Assembly (NCBI RefSeq): GCF_001293685.1
Contig: NZ_BCAG01000003.1
Coordinates: 186,001 to 250,000 of the forward strand
DNA: 64,000 bases
Direction of reading: 5' to 3'
From: Desulfatitalea tepidiphila
GTDB taxonomy: Bacteria; Desulfobacterota; Desulfobacteria; Desulfobacterales; Desulfosarcinaceae
The first letter of the stretch is position 1, and every line of letters starts with the position of its first letter. Shown in pieces: positions 8,793-17,156 of this stretch. Below the pieces are notes generated by a model. It saw only the letters and a program-made list of their open reading frames with translations, had not been told where the DNA came from and did no database searches. Made by a program: the position numbers and the translations under genes.

Positions 8793-9578
8793 TTATGGCG
8801 GAGATGCTTGATCTTGAACATGGCGATTTTCCCTGCTGGACAATCCTTCCAGGAAGGCCAGTACATTTTTTCCCAGCACATCGTCATTGTAGCCCCCTTC
8901 CAGAAGCCCGTAGCAGCCGCCTTTGTTCCGTTCGGCCGCCGCGCGGACCCACTCCCCCATGGTGCGGTAATCGGCCGTGGTGAGCAGTCCGCCCCAGTCC
9001 TGGACATGGTTGTCGAACCCGGCGGAGACGGCGATGACATCGGCCGCCGTGGCATCCAGGGTGCGTCGCACCTGATCTAGATAAGTCAATCGATGGTGGG
9101 ATTCGGGGTTGAGAATGTCGACCCAGGTTTGGTCTCCGAGGATGTTGGCGGTGCCGTCGCCGTAGTGCAGGTCGAAATCCAGGATCAATGCGGAGCCGAT
9201 GCGGCCCGAGGCGCGCAGGTGAAAGAGCGAGACGGCCATGTTGTTGAAAAAGCAAAATCCCCAGCAGCTGTCGGCCGAGGCGTGATGTCCCGGCGGCCGG
9301 ATCAAGGCGAAACTCGGTTCCTGCATGCCGGCACGTGCGGCCTGGATCGCCCCTCCGGCCGCCAGGGCGGCGATATCGTACAATCCCCGGCCGCGAATAT
9401 CGGCGATGTGGCTTGCAGGGTGTGCGGCGCGCAGGTCCTCTTCGGTGGCCGGCTCGCATGTTCGAATGTCCACATACGGCGCGACGGTCTCGATGATCGC
9501 TTCCATTCGGCCGGCCGAGGCTGCGGGATCGCTGGTGTAAACCCGGTAGAAGTCGTTATGAAAATAGACGTTCATCAT
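8793..9578 (-). CDS. Histone-deacetylase-fold (AcuC/HDAC superfamily) hydrolase
   Basis: About 261 residues of the arginase/deacetylase superfamily. Motifs in order: RPPGHHA (active-site His pair), GFCFFNN, DFDLHYGDGT (Zn ligands Asp and His), SAGFDNH (third Zn ligand Asp) and LEGGYN. Members remove acetyl or other acyl groups from lysines, polyamines or small molecules in the cytoplasm. The start is taken at one of two adjacent ATGs (9578/9575), because this is where similarity to the family begins; no strong ribosome site is visible, and the frame stays open to 9650. It lies between two sigma-54 activators, convergent with the first and downstream of the second. Substrate unknown. Confidence 0.85.
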   Translation of the reverse strand: MMNVYFHNDFYRVYTSDPAASAGRMEAIIETVAPYVDIRTCEPATEEDLRAAHPASHIADIRGRGLYDIAALAAGGAIQAARAGMQEPSFALIRPPGHHASADSCWGFCFFNNMAVSLFHLRASGRIGSALILDFDLHYGDGTANILGDQTWVDILNPESHHRLTYLDQVRRTLDATAADVIAVSAGFDNHVQDWGGLLTTADYRTMGEWVRAAAERNKGGCYGLLEGGYNDDVLGKNVLAFLEGLSSRENRHVQDQASPP

Positions 9579-9646
9579 CGTGTGCCGGCCCTGGCGTTCA
9601 CTTGGACGCATGGCATGTTTTAAACCCGATGCTAACGTATTTGTTG

Positions 9647-11041
9647 TCAACCATCAAGGTTTGAGGGCACCGTAAAGAGTCCGGCCGGTTTCCCACCGAT
9701 GCCATATTTTTTCATACGCTTCCAGATGGTGACGCGGCTGACGCCCAGCAAACGGGCCGCCTCGGACTGGTTGCCACCGGTTTTGCGCAGGACGGTGAGC
9801 AGCGCCTCGCGCCCCTCCATGCATGCCGAATCCTGTGCACAGTTTCCGGGTATCGAGGTATGGCCGTGGAGGATCTTGGGTGGCAAATGGTTCAAACCAA
9901 TCCCGCCGCTCTGACACAGAACGAATGCGTATTCGATGGCGTTCCGAAGTTCGCGGACGTTCCCGGGCCATTCATAGATCGAAAGTTGTTCCAGGGCCTC
10001 GGGCGTCAGACCGAGAATCCGTTTGCCGCTGCTGATCGCATTGCGCCGGATGAAACTCTGTGCGATCAGCGGGATGTCTTCGCGTCTATCCGCCAGGGAC
10101 GGGCATTTCAACGGAAAGACATTGATTCGGAAGAAAAGGTCCTCCCGGAACAAGCCTTCGTCAATGAGTGCCTCGAGATTTTTATGGGTGGCGGTGACGA
10201 TGCGCACGTCGACGTCCACGGGGCGGTTGTCACCCACCCGTTCGATTCGTTTGTCTTCCAGGACCCGCAGTAGTTTGATCTGGATCGACGGCGGGATGTC
10301 GCCGATCTCATCGAGAAACAGGGTGCCGCCGTGGGCCGCTTCGAACCGTCCCACGCGAGCCCGTTCCGCTCCTGTATAGGCGCCCTTCACGTGGCCGAAG
10401 AGCTCGCTCTCCAGTAGATTTTCATTCAACGCCGCGCAGTTGACCTTGATATAGGGTTTTTCTTTGCGGGCGCTGGCCTGGTGGATGGCCCGGGCCACCA
10501 ACTCTTTGCCCGTCCCGCTTTCCCCCATGATCATCACCGGCGTATTGGACTGGGCGACATTCTCGATGGTTTCGAACAGGTTGAGCATGACGTCTGTCTT
10601 GCCCAGAATGCCGTGGTAGCCTTCGTCCAGGTGGAAGGTCTTTCGCAGGTTACTGATCTCCTGCTGCTGGCGCACCTTCTCGGTAATATCGGTCAGGGTT
10701 TCCACCGCACCGATCATGTCACCGTTTTCGTCACGCAATACGGTGGCGCTTTTGACGATGTGGACCGTATGGCGGTCCTTATGGGTGATCAGGCATTTTT
10801 TTGCCTTGATGGCGCCTTTGCTGAAAAGGCCACACCAATCGGCGCCGCGGCCTTTGCCGATGATCTTGCAGCCGGTGCAGTTGAGAATACGGCAGGAGCG
10901 GCCGACCAACTCGCTCGTCGTGTAGCCGGTGACACGCTCGGCCGCCGGATTGGCGGCCATGATCTGGCCTTGGGCGTCCACGACGAGAAGTCCATCCTGC
11001 AGGGTGTCCACGATGGTTTTCCAGTATTTGGCGATATCCAT
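9647..11041 (-). CDS. PAS-domain sigma-54-dependent transcriptional activator, paralogue of the one at 7308
   Basis: 464 residues: PAS (about 5-125), sigma-54 AAA+ domain with GESGTGKE, GAYTGA (GAFTGA loop with Tyr), DEIGD, and a Fis-type C-terminal HTH (SEAARLLGVSRVTIWKRM). The PAS domain carries cysteines at 50, 55, 58, 70 and 83, with exactly the C-x4-C-x2-C-x11-C-x12-C spacing of the neighbouring activator. It is divergent from the plus-strand sulfur/octahaem cluster, which has a consensus -24/-12 promoter. The intervening AT-rich DNA is packed with TTAAC/GTTAA half-sites, its probable binding sites. Direct control of the cluster is an inference from this arrangement. Confidence 0.92.
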   Translation of the reverse strand: MDIAKYWKTIVDTLQDGLLVVDAQGQIMAANPAAERVTGYTTSELVGRSCRILNCTGCKIIGKGRGADWCGLFSKGAIKAKKCLITHKDRHTVHIVKSATVLRDENGDMIGAVETLTDITEKVRQQQEISNLRKTFHLDEGYHGILGKTDVMLNLFETIENVAQSNTPVMIMGESGTGKELVARAIHQASARKEKPYIKVNCAALNENLLESELFGHVKGAYTGAERARVGRFEAAHGGTLFLDEIGDIPPSIQIKLLRVLEDKRIERVGDNRPVDVDVRIVTATHKNLEALIDEGLFREDLFFRINVFPLKCPSLADRREDIPLIAQSFIRRNAISSGKRILGLTPEALEQLSIYEWPGNVRELRNAIEYAFVLCQSGGIGLNHLPPKILHGHTSIPGNCAQDSACMEGREALLTVLRKTGGNQSEAARLLGVSRVTIWKRMKKYGIGGKPAGLFTVPSNLDG

Positions 11042-11054
11042 GTGTGCTCCAGTG

Positions 11055-11119
11055 TTAACCTTAACGAGTTAATATGTTAATTTGTTAAGCTAACAAATGT
11101 TAACATTAACATATTTGAG
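11055..11119. promoter_or_regulatory. Array of TTAAC/GTTAA half-sites (likely enhancer sites)
   Basis: An AT-rich stretch contains at least seven TTAA cores in mixed orientation, including GTTAAC-CTTAAC, GTTAATATGTTAATTTGTTAA and TAACAAATGTTAACATTAAC. It sits immediately upstream of the activator gene at 9647-11041 and about 100 bases upstream of the sigma-54 promoter at 11200, the usual distance for bacterial enhancer sites. Confidence 0.55.
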
Positions 11120-11199
11120 GCATATTGCAAGCATTCGATTAAAAAATAAAAATTAGAATAAACAATTACTTAAATGTAAAACGGGCCTCCTCCGACGCC

Positions 11200-11215
11200 T
11201 GGCACATGCGTTGCT
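11200..11215 (+). promoter_or_regulatory. Sigma-54 (-24/-12) promoter of the sulfur/octahaem cluster
   Basis: TGGCAC-ATGCG-TTGCT is an exact match to the consensus TGGCAC-N5-TTGCW. It ends 55 bases before the ATG of the outer-membrane barrel gene and lies between that gene and a divergent sigma-54 activator. Confidence 0.85.
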
Positions 11216-11270
11216 AATTGCTTGGAGTCAGTCCTTGATCAACTGAATAATTGCAAAGGGGGGAGGGGAC

Positions 11271-12980
11271 ATGAGATTGCATTTGAGGGGGTGGACAAGG
11301 GCGGTTGTCACCATTACCGGAATTTTGTTCCTCTTGGGCATGACGCTGCCCACCGCCGGCATCGCCCAGGACGATGTCGATGCGCTGCAGAAAAAGCTGG
11401 ACCAGATGACCCGTGAGATGGAAGCGGTTCGCAAAAAGATCGACGAGATGGAGAAAAAGAGTCAGGAAAAAGAAGAGGCGATCGACGAGATCGACGACCG
11501 CCTCAACAAGGCGGAGCTGCATACGGCCACCGACAAGCTCTCCTTCGGTGTCGAGCTCAGGACCCGGGGCGACAGCCTGCACTATACCGATATTCAGATG
11601 GCCCCGGCCGCATTGACAAATATGTTTTTCGCTGATTATCCAGCCGGATTCAACGGCGCCACCCTGGCCCAGGCCCAGGCCGCCATGGCCGCCATGGCCG
11701 CCGGCGGCATGATTCCTCCCACCGAGAAGTACGACGCGGACAACGACATCATCCTCACCAACAAGTTCCGCCTCAACATGTTCGCCAAAGTGAGCGACGA
11801 GCTGAGTTTCACCGGCCGCCTGGCCGCATACAAGGTGTTCGGCGACAGTACCGAGGTGAAGGTGAACCAGGGCAGCCTGGGGGATGTGACCCTGGACGGC
11901 AACACCTCCAGTCTGCCGCACGGCGACACCATCCGCCTGGAGCGCGCCTATTTCAACTACAAATTCGATCTCGGGCCCGTGCCCACCAACTTTTCGCTGG
12001 GCCGGCGCCCTTCGACGGAGGGCCCGCCGCTCGAATACCAGAACTACTCTCTTGAGGGCGGATCGCCGCTGGCCACGATCATCAACTGGCAGTTCGACGG
12101 TGCCTCCTATACCATGGGGCTTGAAGATCTCACCGGGATACCCGGAGCGGCATTCAAATTGTGTTACGGTGTGGGATTCGAAGGCGATTGGGGCAACACT
12201 TACGCCCTGAATGCCCAGCAACCCGATGTGGACGATGTGCACATGTTCGGTTTTATCGCCGACCTGTTCAACAACGGCTCTACGAGCGCCGTGCTCAACT
12301 ACGCCCACGCCTGGGACATCACCGACGGCTTCACCGGTCTGAGCGTCATGCCCTTCATCGTGAGCAAGAGCGGCGATCAGTACTTTTTTACGCCCAACAG
12401 TGGAGGCTATATCAGCCGCCTGCAACCCTCCACCGAGATCGGCGACTGGGATGCGCTTTCCCTGCTGCTGCGCACCAATCTGTCCGAACGCTTCGACAAG
12501 GACATCGACCTGTTCCTGTCCGGATCCTGGAGCCATACCAGCCCCTCGCGGACGTCAACGAACCCCTACTATGAACTCATGGGCATGGGGCTGCTCAATT
12601 CCAATGGGGAATTGGAGTCCCGCGACGGCTATATGGTCTATTTGGGAGCCGTATTCCCCATGCCGTGGCGCGGCCGCTTCGGAGTGGAATACAATTACGG
12701 CACCAAATACTGGTTCAACTTCACCGGTGCGGAAGATTCCCTGGTAGGCAGCAAGCTGGCTGTGCGCGGTCACGTCTATGAGGCTTACTGGCACCAGCCG
12801 ATTTACAAGGAATACTTCTTTGCAACCCTGGGCGGACGCTACTACGACTATGAATACAGCGGCAGCGGCAATCCTTTAGGCAAACCGGTCAAAATCGATG
12901 ATCTCACTTCCCTGAACGCATTGACGCCGGTCATCGATGAAGTGTGGGATGTCTACTTATCGCTCACCTTGCGCTATTGA
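11271..12980 (+). CDS. Outer-membrane beta-barrel protein with N-terminal coiled coil (DUF3373-like)
   Basis: 569 residues. A signal peptide (about residues 1-33, ending near TAGIAQ) is followed by a charged coiled coil (about 38-85, heptads such as LQKKLDQMTREMEAV) and then a long region of alternating aromatic and polar strands ending VYLSLTLRY, whose terminal aromatic is typical of an outer-membrane barrel. The layout resembles DUF3373 proteins common in Desulfobacterota; that family name is from memory. A purine-rich ribosome site (GGGAGGGG) precedes ATG 11271. As the first gene after the sigma-54 promoter, it may be the outer-membrane port for the sulfur compound used by the downstream periplasmic proteins. 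Confidence 0.8.
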   Translation: MRLHLRGWTRAVVTITGILFLLGMTLPTAGIAQDDVDALQKKLDQMTREMEAVRKKIDEMEKKSQEKEEAIDEIDDRLNKAELHTATDKLSFGVELRTRGDSLHYTDIQMAPAALTNMFFADYPAGFNGATLAQAQAAMAAMAAGGMIPPTEKYDADNDIILTNKFRLNMFAKVSDELSFTGRLAAYKVFGDSTEVKVNQGSLGDVTLDGNTSSLPHGDTIRLERAYFNYKFDLGPVPTNFSLGRRPSTEGPPLEYQNYSLEGGSPLATIINWQFDGASYTMGLEDLTGIPGAAFKLCYGVGFEGDWGNTYALNAQQPDVDDVHMFGFIADLFNNGSTSAVLNYAHAWDITDGFTGLSVMPFIVSKSGDQYFFTPNSGGYISRLQPSTEIGDWDALSLLLRTNLSERFDKDIDLFLSGSWSHTSPSRTSTNPYYELMGMGLLNSNGELESRDGYMVYLGAVFPMPWRGRFGVEYNYGTKYWFNFTGAEDSLVGSKLAVRGHVYEAYWHQPIYKEYFFATLGGRYYDYEYSGSGNPLGKPVKIDDLTSLNALTPVIDEVWDVYLSLTLRY

Positions 12981-12999
12981 TCACAGGGGCGCGGCGAAA

Positions 13000-13323
13000 A
13001 TGAGAATCAAGAATGGCGCAGCGGGAGGGAAACGGTTGATAAAGGCGGCCGTGATCATCAGAGACCCAGACCAACAGTACGAAGGGCTGCGCACCTGCAT
13101 CGGGTTGCTTCTGGAAAACATCGAGGTTCAGATGTTTGTCCTGCACCATGAAATCGTCGCAATGGACGATGCCTATCGGGACAATATGGCATTCGTCGAC
13201 GAAATGAAGGGCGAGCGCTATTCGAACCATTCAGGCAATGTGGAAGATTATGGATTCCGGCATGTCACGCTGAGCGAATTGGCAAGGAAAATCAATACCG
13301 CCGACGTGATTATCCCGTTTTGA
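13000..13323 (+). CDS. DsrE-family-like sulfur-relay protein
   Basis: 107 residues from ATG 13000. An N-terminal beta strand (RLIKAAVIIRD) followed by a helix (QYEGLRTCIGLLLEN) and a strand (VQMFVLHHEI) fits the DsrE/DsrF-like fold, and the C-terminal TADVIIPF resembles the end of those proteins. There is one Cys, at about residue 34 (RTCIG). It sits first in a run of three small genes of the DsrE/H type within a sulfur-metabolism operon. Assignment rests on fold pattern and context more than on strong motif identity. The start at 12937 in the same frame would overlap the barrel gene and is less likely. Confidence 0.6.
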   Translation: MRIKNGAAGGKRLIKAAVIIRDPDQQYEGLRTCIGLLLENIEVQMFVLHHEIVAMDDAYRDNMAFVDEMKGERYSNHSGNVEDYGFRHVTLSELARKINTADVIIPF

Positions 13324-13349
13324 GAAAGCGCCGGTCTGGAGATTGATTC

Positions 13350-13523
13350 ATGAGGATATTGCACCTGCTCAGGTCCGAGCCGGACGGCACCGTGGAGAAA
13401 ATCACCGATGTCATGTCGGAGGACAATACGACCACGGTGGTGTCGCTCTACGAAGAAGCGGTCGACTGGTCGGCGCTGGTCGATCAGATTTTCGAAAACG
13501 ACCGGGTGATTTGCTGGTGGTAG
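13350..13523 (+). CDS. Short DsrH/TusB-like protein (57 residues)
   Basis: ATG 13350 to TAG 13523. It begins MRILHLLRSEPDG and ends NDRVICWW, with a central EDNTTTVVSLYEE strand. DsrH/TusB proteins start with a similar MLHxLxRSP strand and carry a functional Cys near the C-terminus, so this looks like a shortened DsrH with the Cys at residue 55 next to two Trp. It lies 26 bases after the DsrE-like gene and 24 before another, completing a DsrE/H/E-like trio. Usual DsrH proteins are nearer 95 residues, so this one is compact. Confidence 0.6.
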   Translation: MRILHLLRSEPDGTVEKITDVMSEDNTTTVVSLYEEAVDWSALVDQIFENDRVICWW

Positions 13524-13547
13524 GTATCCGCCGATGGGAGGTTTGAC

Positions 13548-13862
13548 ATGGCAGATCATCTGGGGATTCTCGTCAGCTCGGATCGTCATCTGGACTATGT
13601 GGTCCATATGACCAGGGCCGCCCATGCCAAGGGCAAGCAGATCAGCCTCTTTTTTACGGGCAGGGGAGTGCTGCTGACGTTGGCCCCCCAGTTCGGCGAG
13701 TTGGTCGCCAAAGCCAGGCTGGCCGTTTGTGACATCAGCTTCAGAGAATACGGTTTGCCGGACCGAATGGCTGAGATTCCCGGCGTGGAGCGAGTGGAAT
13801 TCACAACACAGGCCAGACATGCGCAGATCCTTTCGGAATCCGATCGTTACCTGGTGTTCTGA
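13548..13862 (+). CDS. DsrE/DsrF-family protein
   Basis: 104 residues with the DsrE fold order: strand HLGILVSSD, helix DYVVHMTRAAHAKG, strand QISLFFTGRGVLL, helix, and strand ARLAVCDIS containing the single conserved-position Cys (about residue 62), then a C-terminal SDRYLVF. DsrE-like proteins bind or transfer persulfide sulfur in the cytoplasm. It has a good ribosome site (GGGAGG, 13532-13537) and is the third of three related small genes between the barrel and the periplasmic components. Confidence 0.75.
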   Translation: MADHLGILVSSDRHLDYVVHMTRAAHAKGKQISLFFTGRGVLLTLAPQFGELVAKARLAVCDISFREYGLPDRMAEIPGVERVEFTTQARHAQILSESDRYLVF

Positions 13863-13920
13863 AATGAAAGAAAAAGATCGTTCAACCATACCTGATTCAA
13901 AGGAAATAGAAGGAGGAACC

Positions 13921-14265
13921 ATGTTCAAGAAGTCCATTATCACAATTGTCGCTTTCACTTTTCTTTTCGCAACCGCGGGCATCACCCTGGCTCTGGAGAA
14001 GGGCAACGACCGCAAAGGCAAGTATACCTATCGCAAAGTCTATAAAGCCTGCATGGAGCGAGGCGAGGTGGATTCAGACAAACCGCCCATCAGCCCCGAT
14101 GCCAAAACCCAGGCCCAATGGACCCGAACCTTCGACAAAAAAGATTTCGCGGAATTCGGCTGCAAGCAGGAGTGGGACAGTCTGTCCGAAGAGGACTTGA
14201 TGGACATATACGCCTATCTGCATAACCATGCGGCCGATTCACCCACTCCGGCCAAGTGCAAATAG
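13921..14265 (+). CDS. Small secreted Cys-containing protein, cytochrome-c-like but without a haem motif
   Basis: 114 residues with a clear signal peptide (MFKKSIITIVAFTFLFATAG, residues 1-20). The mature part has KVYKACMERGE, a middle FAEFGCKQEW and a C-terminal DLMDIYAYLHNHAADSP-x-PAKCK. This end resembles the last helix of small monohaem cytochromes, but no CXXCH is present. Three Cys remain in the mature chain. A strong AGAAGGAGG site precedes ATG 13921. Found between DsrE-like genes and a rhodanese lipoprotein, upstream of an octahaem cytochrome, it may be a periplasmic accessory or sulfur-binding protein. Function unknown. Confidence 0.8.
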   Translation: MFKKSIITIVAFTFLFATAGITLALEKGNDRKGKYTYRKVYKACMERGEVDSDKPPISPDAKTQAQWTRTFDKKDFAEFGCKQEWDSLSEEDLMDIYAYLHNHAADSPTPAKCK

Positions 14266-14357
14266 CGGGTGGTGACGTCGGGATAACGGGCGGCATGAGT
14301 CGAGTGCTGCGTGCCGCCTTATTTTCACTCGTTTTTCTCATATCATGGAGGTCTTGA

Positions 14358-15482
14358 ATGAAGGCGAACCGTATTTTTTCGATGCTGCTTATCGTTGCGC
14401 TTGCGGGCGCTCTTTTATCCGGCTGCGCCGGCCATCAGGCCGCAGCCCCGGCCGAGTCCGCTTTTAAACCTTTCCACGACGTTGTGGACATGGCCTTTGT
14501 CGAGCAGCATGTCACCATTCCCATGGCCGAGAACGTGATGCTCATCGACTCGCGTCCCTACAAGCCGAAATATATCGAAGGCCACATTCCCATGGCGGTA
14601 AGCATTCCCGACAGCCAGTTCGCCAAGATGACCGACAAGCTGCCGGCCGACAAGAATGCCCTTCTTATTTTCTACTGCGGCGGTTTGAAGTGCGCCCTGA
14701 GCCACAAGAGCGCTGCCAAGGCCGAGGCCTTGGGCTATAAAAACGTGAAGGTGTTTGCAGAGGGCTACCCTAAGTGGATGTCGGTCAAGTCGCACTACCC
14801 TTCGGTATCGGCCGAATGGGTCAAGAGCCAGATGGACAAAGGAACCGATATGGTGCTCGTGGACTCGCGCCCCAAACGGAAACAATATGACCAGGGGCAT
14901 ATTCCCTCGGCCATCAGCATTCCCGACATGCAGTTCGATGAGCATAAAGGGCAGCTCCCGCCGGACAAGAATAAACTGCTCGTGTTCTACTGCGGCGGCC
15001 TGCACTGCACACTGAGCCACAAGAGCGCGGCCAAGGCTATCACCATGGGCTATACCAACGTGAAGGTGTTCGCCGAGGGGTATCCGGCCTGGGTGGCATA
15101 CGCCGGTAAGCCCGCAGCAACGGCCAAGACCACCGCGGTGAAAGCCGGTCAGGAGGAGGGCAGCATCGACCACGACGAGTTCCGCCGGATCCTTGCCGAG
15201 GCGCCCGAATCGATCCTGCTGGTGGATGTCCGCGATGCGGAAGAGTACAAGCGGGGCACATTGAAGTCGGCCATCAACATTCCCGTGGATGAACTGGAAG
15301 GTAAAATCAAGACCCTGCCGAGCGATAAACCGGTCGTCTTCATCTGCGGCACCGGCGCCCGCAGCGGTGAATCTTTCTACATGGTTCAAGACTTGCGTCC
15401 GGAGCTCAAAAACGTATATTATCTGGATGGCGAATTGACCATCGGCAAGGATGGCAGCTACACCATCAAAAAGCCGCAATAG
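14358..15482 (+). CDS. Triple-rhodanese lipoprotein
   Basis: 374 residues. The signal peptide ends in a lipobox LSGC (Cys 23), so the protein should be anchored on the periplasmic side of a membrane. Three rhodanese domains follow. The first two (about 40-140 and 145-250) are nearly duplicates, with active-site loops YCGGLKCALSH and YCGGLHCTLSH; the third (about 270-374) has ICGTGARSGES. Each loop has a Cys in the persulfide-carrying position. Rhodaneses transfer sulfane sulfur, so this protein probably delivers or accepts sulfur at the adjacent octahaem cytochrome. The tandem duplication of domains one and two is evident from their matching flanking sequence (VKVFAEGYP in both). Confidence 0.92.
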   Translation: MKANRIFSMLLIVALAGALLSGCAGHQAAAPAESAFKPFHDVVDMAFVEQHVTIPMAENVMLIDSRPYKPKYIEGHIPMAVSIPDSQFAKMTDKLPADKNALLIFYCGGLKCALSHKSAAKAEALGYKNVKVFAEGYPKWMSVKSHYPSVSAEWVKSQMDKGTDMVLVDSRPKRKQYDQGHIPSAISIPDMQFDEHKGQLPPDKNKLLVFYCGGLHCTLSHKSAAKAITMGYTNVKVFAEGYPAWVAYAGKPAATAKTTAVKAGQEEGSIDHDEFRRILAEAPESILLVDVRDAEEYKRGTLKSAINIPVDELEGKIKTLPSDKPVVFICGTGARSGESFYMVQDLRPELKNVYYLDGELTIGKDGSYTIKKPQ

Positions 15483-15520
15483 GTGCCTATCTCCATGTCA
15501 ACCCACAAAAGGGGGAAACC

Positions 15521-17155
15521 ATGAAGCCAAGTCTGAGGAGCCTTGCCGTTGTGCCCGCAACACTGCTCCTTTTCATGATCATCGTGCTTTGCTTGCCTCC
15601 GGCCTACGCTGCAACCGAACCGGCCCAGGACCAGGCGCCGGGCCGGACCATGGCGCAGCAGGCCACCAAAGAGAAGAATCTCTGGATTACGGTCGACCAT
15701 TCCCGCATCGAGGCGCTTCAAAAGGACTTCCGTTCGGGACTGGAAGTGACTCAGGCGTGCCTCTCCTGCCATACAGAGGCCGCCGACCAGATCCACAAGA
15801 CCATCCACTGGACCTGGCAAGCCTACCAGACCGAGGATGGCAGCGTCCACGGCAAAGGCGGCGACTCGATTAACAACTTCTGCATCTCGGCCAACAAGAT
15901 GCAGGACAAAGGATGCCTGAGCTGCCATCCGGGCTGGGGTAATGAAACCAAAACCATCAACTGCCTGAACTGCCACAGCAACAAGACGATGAATTGGGTC
16001 GAGGCGTTCGAGGACCTCTCCGCTTTCGCCGATTCCGACGATCCTGGGGAAAAGGAGATTGCCGATGAACTGCGCACCAATCTTCTGGCGTCGGTTCAGG
16101 CCGTGGTCCGGCCCCAGCGCCAGAACTGCGGCGAGTGCCATTTCAAAGGCGGGGGCGGCGACGGCGTAAAACACGGAGACCTGGACACCTCCTTGACCAA
16201 TCCCAACAAAGCCCTCGATGTCCACATGGCGGTGGAAGGCCGCAATTTCGAGTGCACGCGCTGCCACACCACCATTCTGCACAACATCGCCGGCCGGGTT
16301 TACACCAAGCCGGCGGCAACGGATCGCAAGAGCCTGATCGACGATGACCTGGCGCCTAAGATTACCTGCGAATCGTGCCATACCAGCAAGCCGCATGCGG
16401 CCGACTCCAAAGCCAACGATCATACGGACAAGGTGGCCTGCCAGAGCTGTCACATCCCCAAGTTCGCCCGGGTGAATCCCACCAAGATGTCCTGGGACTG
16501 GTCCCAGGCCGGCAAGACCAAGGATGGCAAGCCTTACAAGACCCAGGACGAATTCGGCAAGGACAGCTACCTGTCGATCAAGGGGCAGATGCGCTGGGAC
16601 AAGAACGTTCAGCCGGAATACTTCTGGTACAACGGCTCCATCAGCAGCGTGACGGTAAAGGACAAGATCGATCCCGGCACGGTGGTTCAGGTGAGCCACC
16701 CGGTTGGCTCCCGTGACGATGCCAACGCGCGCATCTTTCCCTTCAAGGTGCACGAAGGCCGGCAGCCATACGACAAAGTCCATAAGACGCTGTTGGGCCC
16801 TATGCTTTCCGGTCCTGACGGCTATTGGAAGACCCTGGACTGGCAGCACGCCATTTCGAAGGGGCAGGAGGCCCTGCAGGTTCCCTATTCCGGTGAATTC
16901 GATTTCGTGGATACCACCTATGTCTTCCCCATCACCCACATGGTGGCCCCCAAGGGGCAGGCCGTTTCGTGCGAGGAGTGCCACGTGCGCACGGACGGCC
17001 GGCTGGCCAAGCTGACCGGCTTTTACATGCCCGGCCGCGATCGCTTCTCGCCGCTGGACGCCATGGGATGGATCGTGGTGCTGGGCAGCCTGGTGGGAGT
17101 CTGTCTGCATGGACTGACCCGCATGTTCACCGGCGGCAGGAAGGAGGACAAGTAG
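15521..17155 (+). CDS. Octahaem c-type cytochrome of the tetrathionate-reductase family, membrane anchored
   Basis: 544 residues with a signal peptide (1-31) and eight CXXCH sites: CLSCH, CLSCH, CLNCH, CGECH, CTRCH, CESCH, CQSCH, CEECH. The active-site block INNFC (Cys121) and the lysine region GGGGDGVKHGD match the octahaem tetrathionate reductase family, known from Shewanella to reduce tetrathionate, hydroxylamine and nitrite in vitro. A C-terminal hydrophobic helix (about 512-534) should tether it to the membrane. It is the Cys-containing paralogue of the selenoprotein at 2479-4578, aligning from this Cys through the end (HPVGS versus EPVGS; YWKTLDWQ versus YWKNLDWQ). It is followed one base later by a cytochrome b, its likely quinone partner. 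Confidence 0.93.
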   Translation: MKPSLRSLAVVPATLLLFMIIVLCLPPAYAATEPAQDQAPGRTMAQQATKEKNLWITVDHSRIEALQKDFRSGLEVTQACLSCHTEAADQIHKTIHWTWQAYQTEDGSVHGKGGDSINNFCISANKMQDKGCLSCHPGWGNETKTINCLNCHSNKTMNWVEAFEDLSAFADSDDPGEKEIADELRTNLLASVQAVVRPQRQNCGECHFKGGGGDGVKHGDLDTSLTNPNKALDVHMAVEGRNFECTRCHTTILHNIAGRVYTKPAATDRKSLIDDDLAPKITCESCHTSKPHAADSKANDHTDKVACQSCHIPKFARVNPTKMSWDWSQAGKTKDGKPYKTQDEFGKDSYLSIKGQMRWDKNVQPEYFWYNGSISSVTVKDKIDPGTVVQVSHPVGSRDDANARIFPFKVHEGRQPYDKVHKTLLGPMLSGPDGYWKTLDWQHAISKGQEALQVPYSGEFDFVDTTYVFPITHMVAPKGQAVSCEECHVRTDGRLAKLTGFYMPGRDRFSPLDAMGWIVVLGSLVGVCLHGLTRMFTGGRKEDK

Positions 17156-17156
17156 C

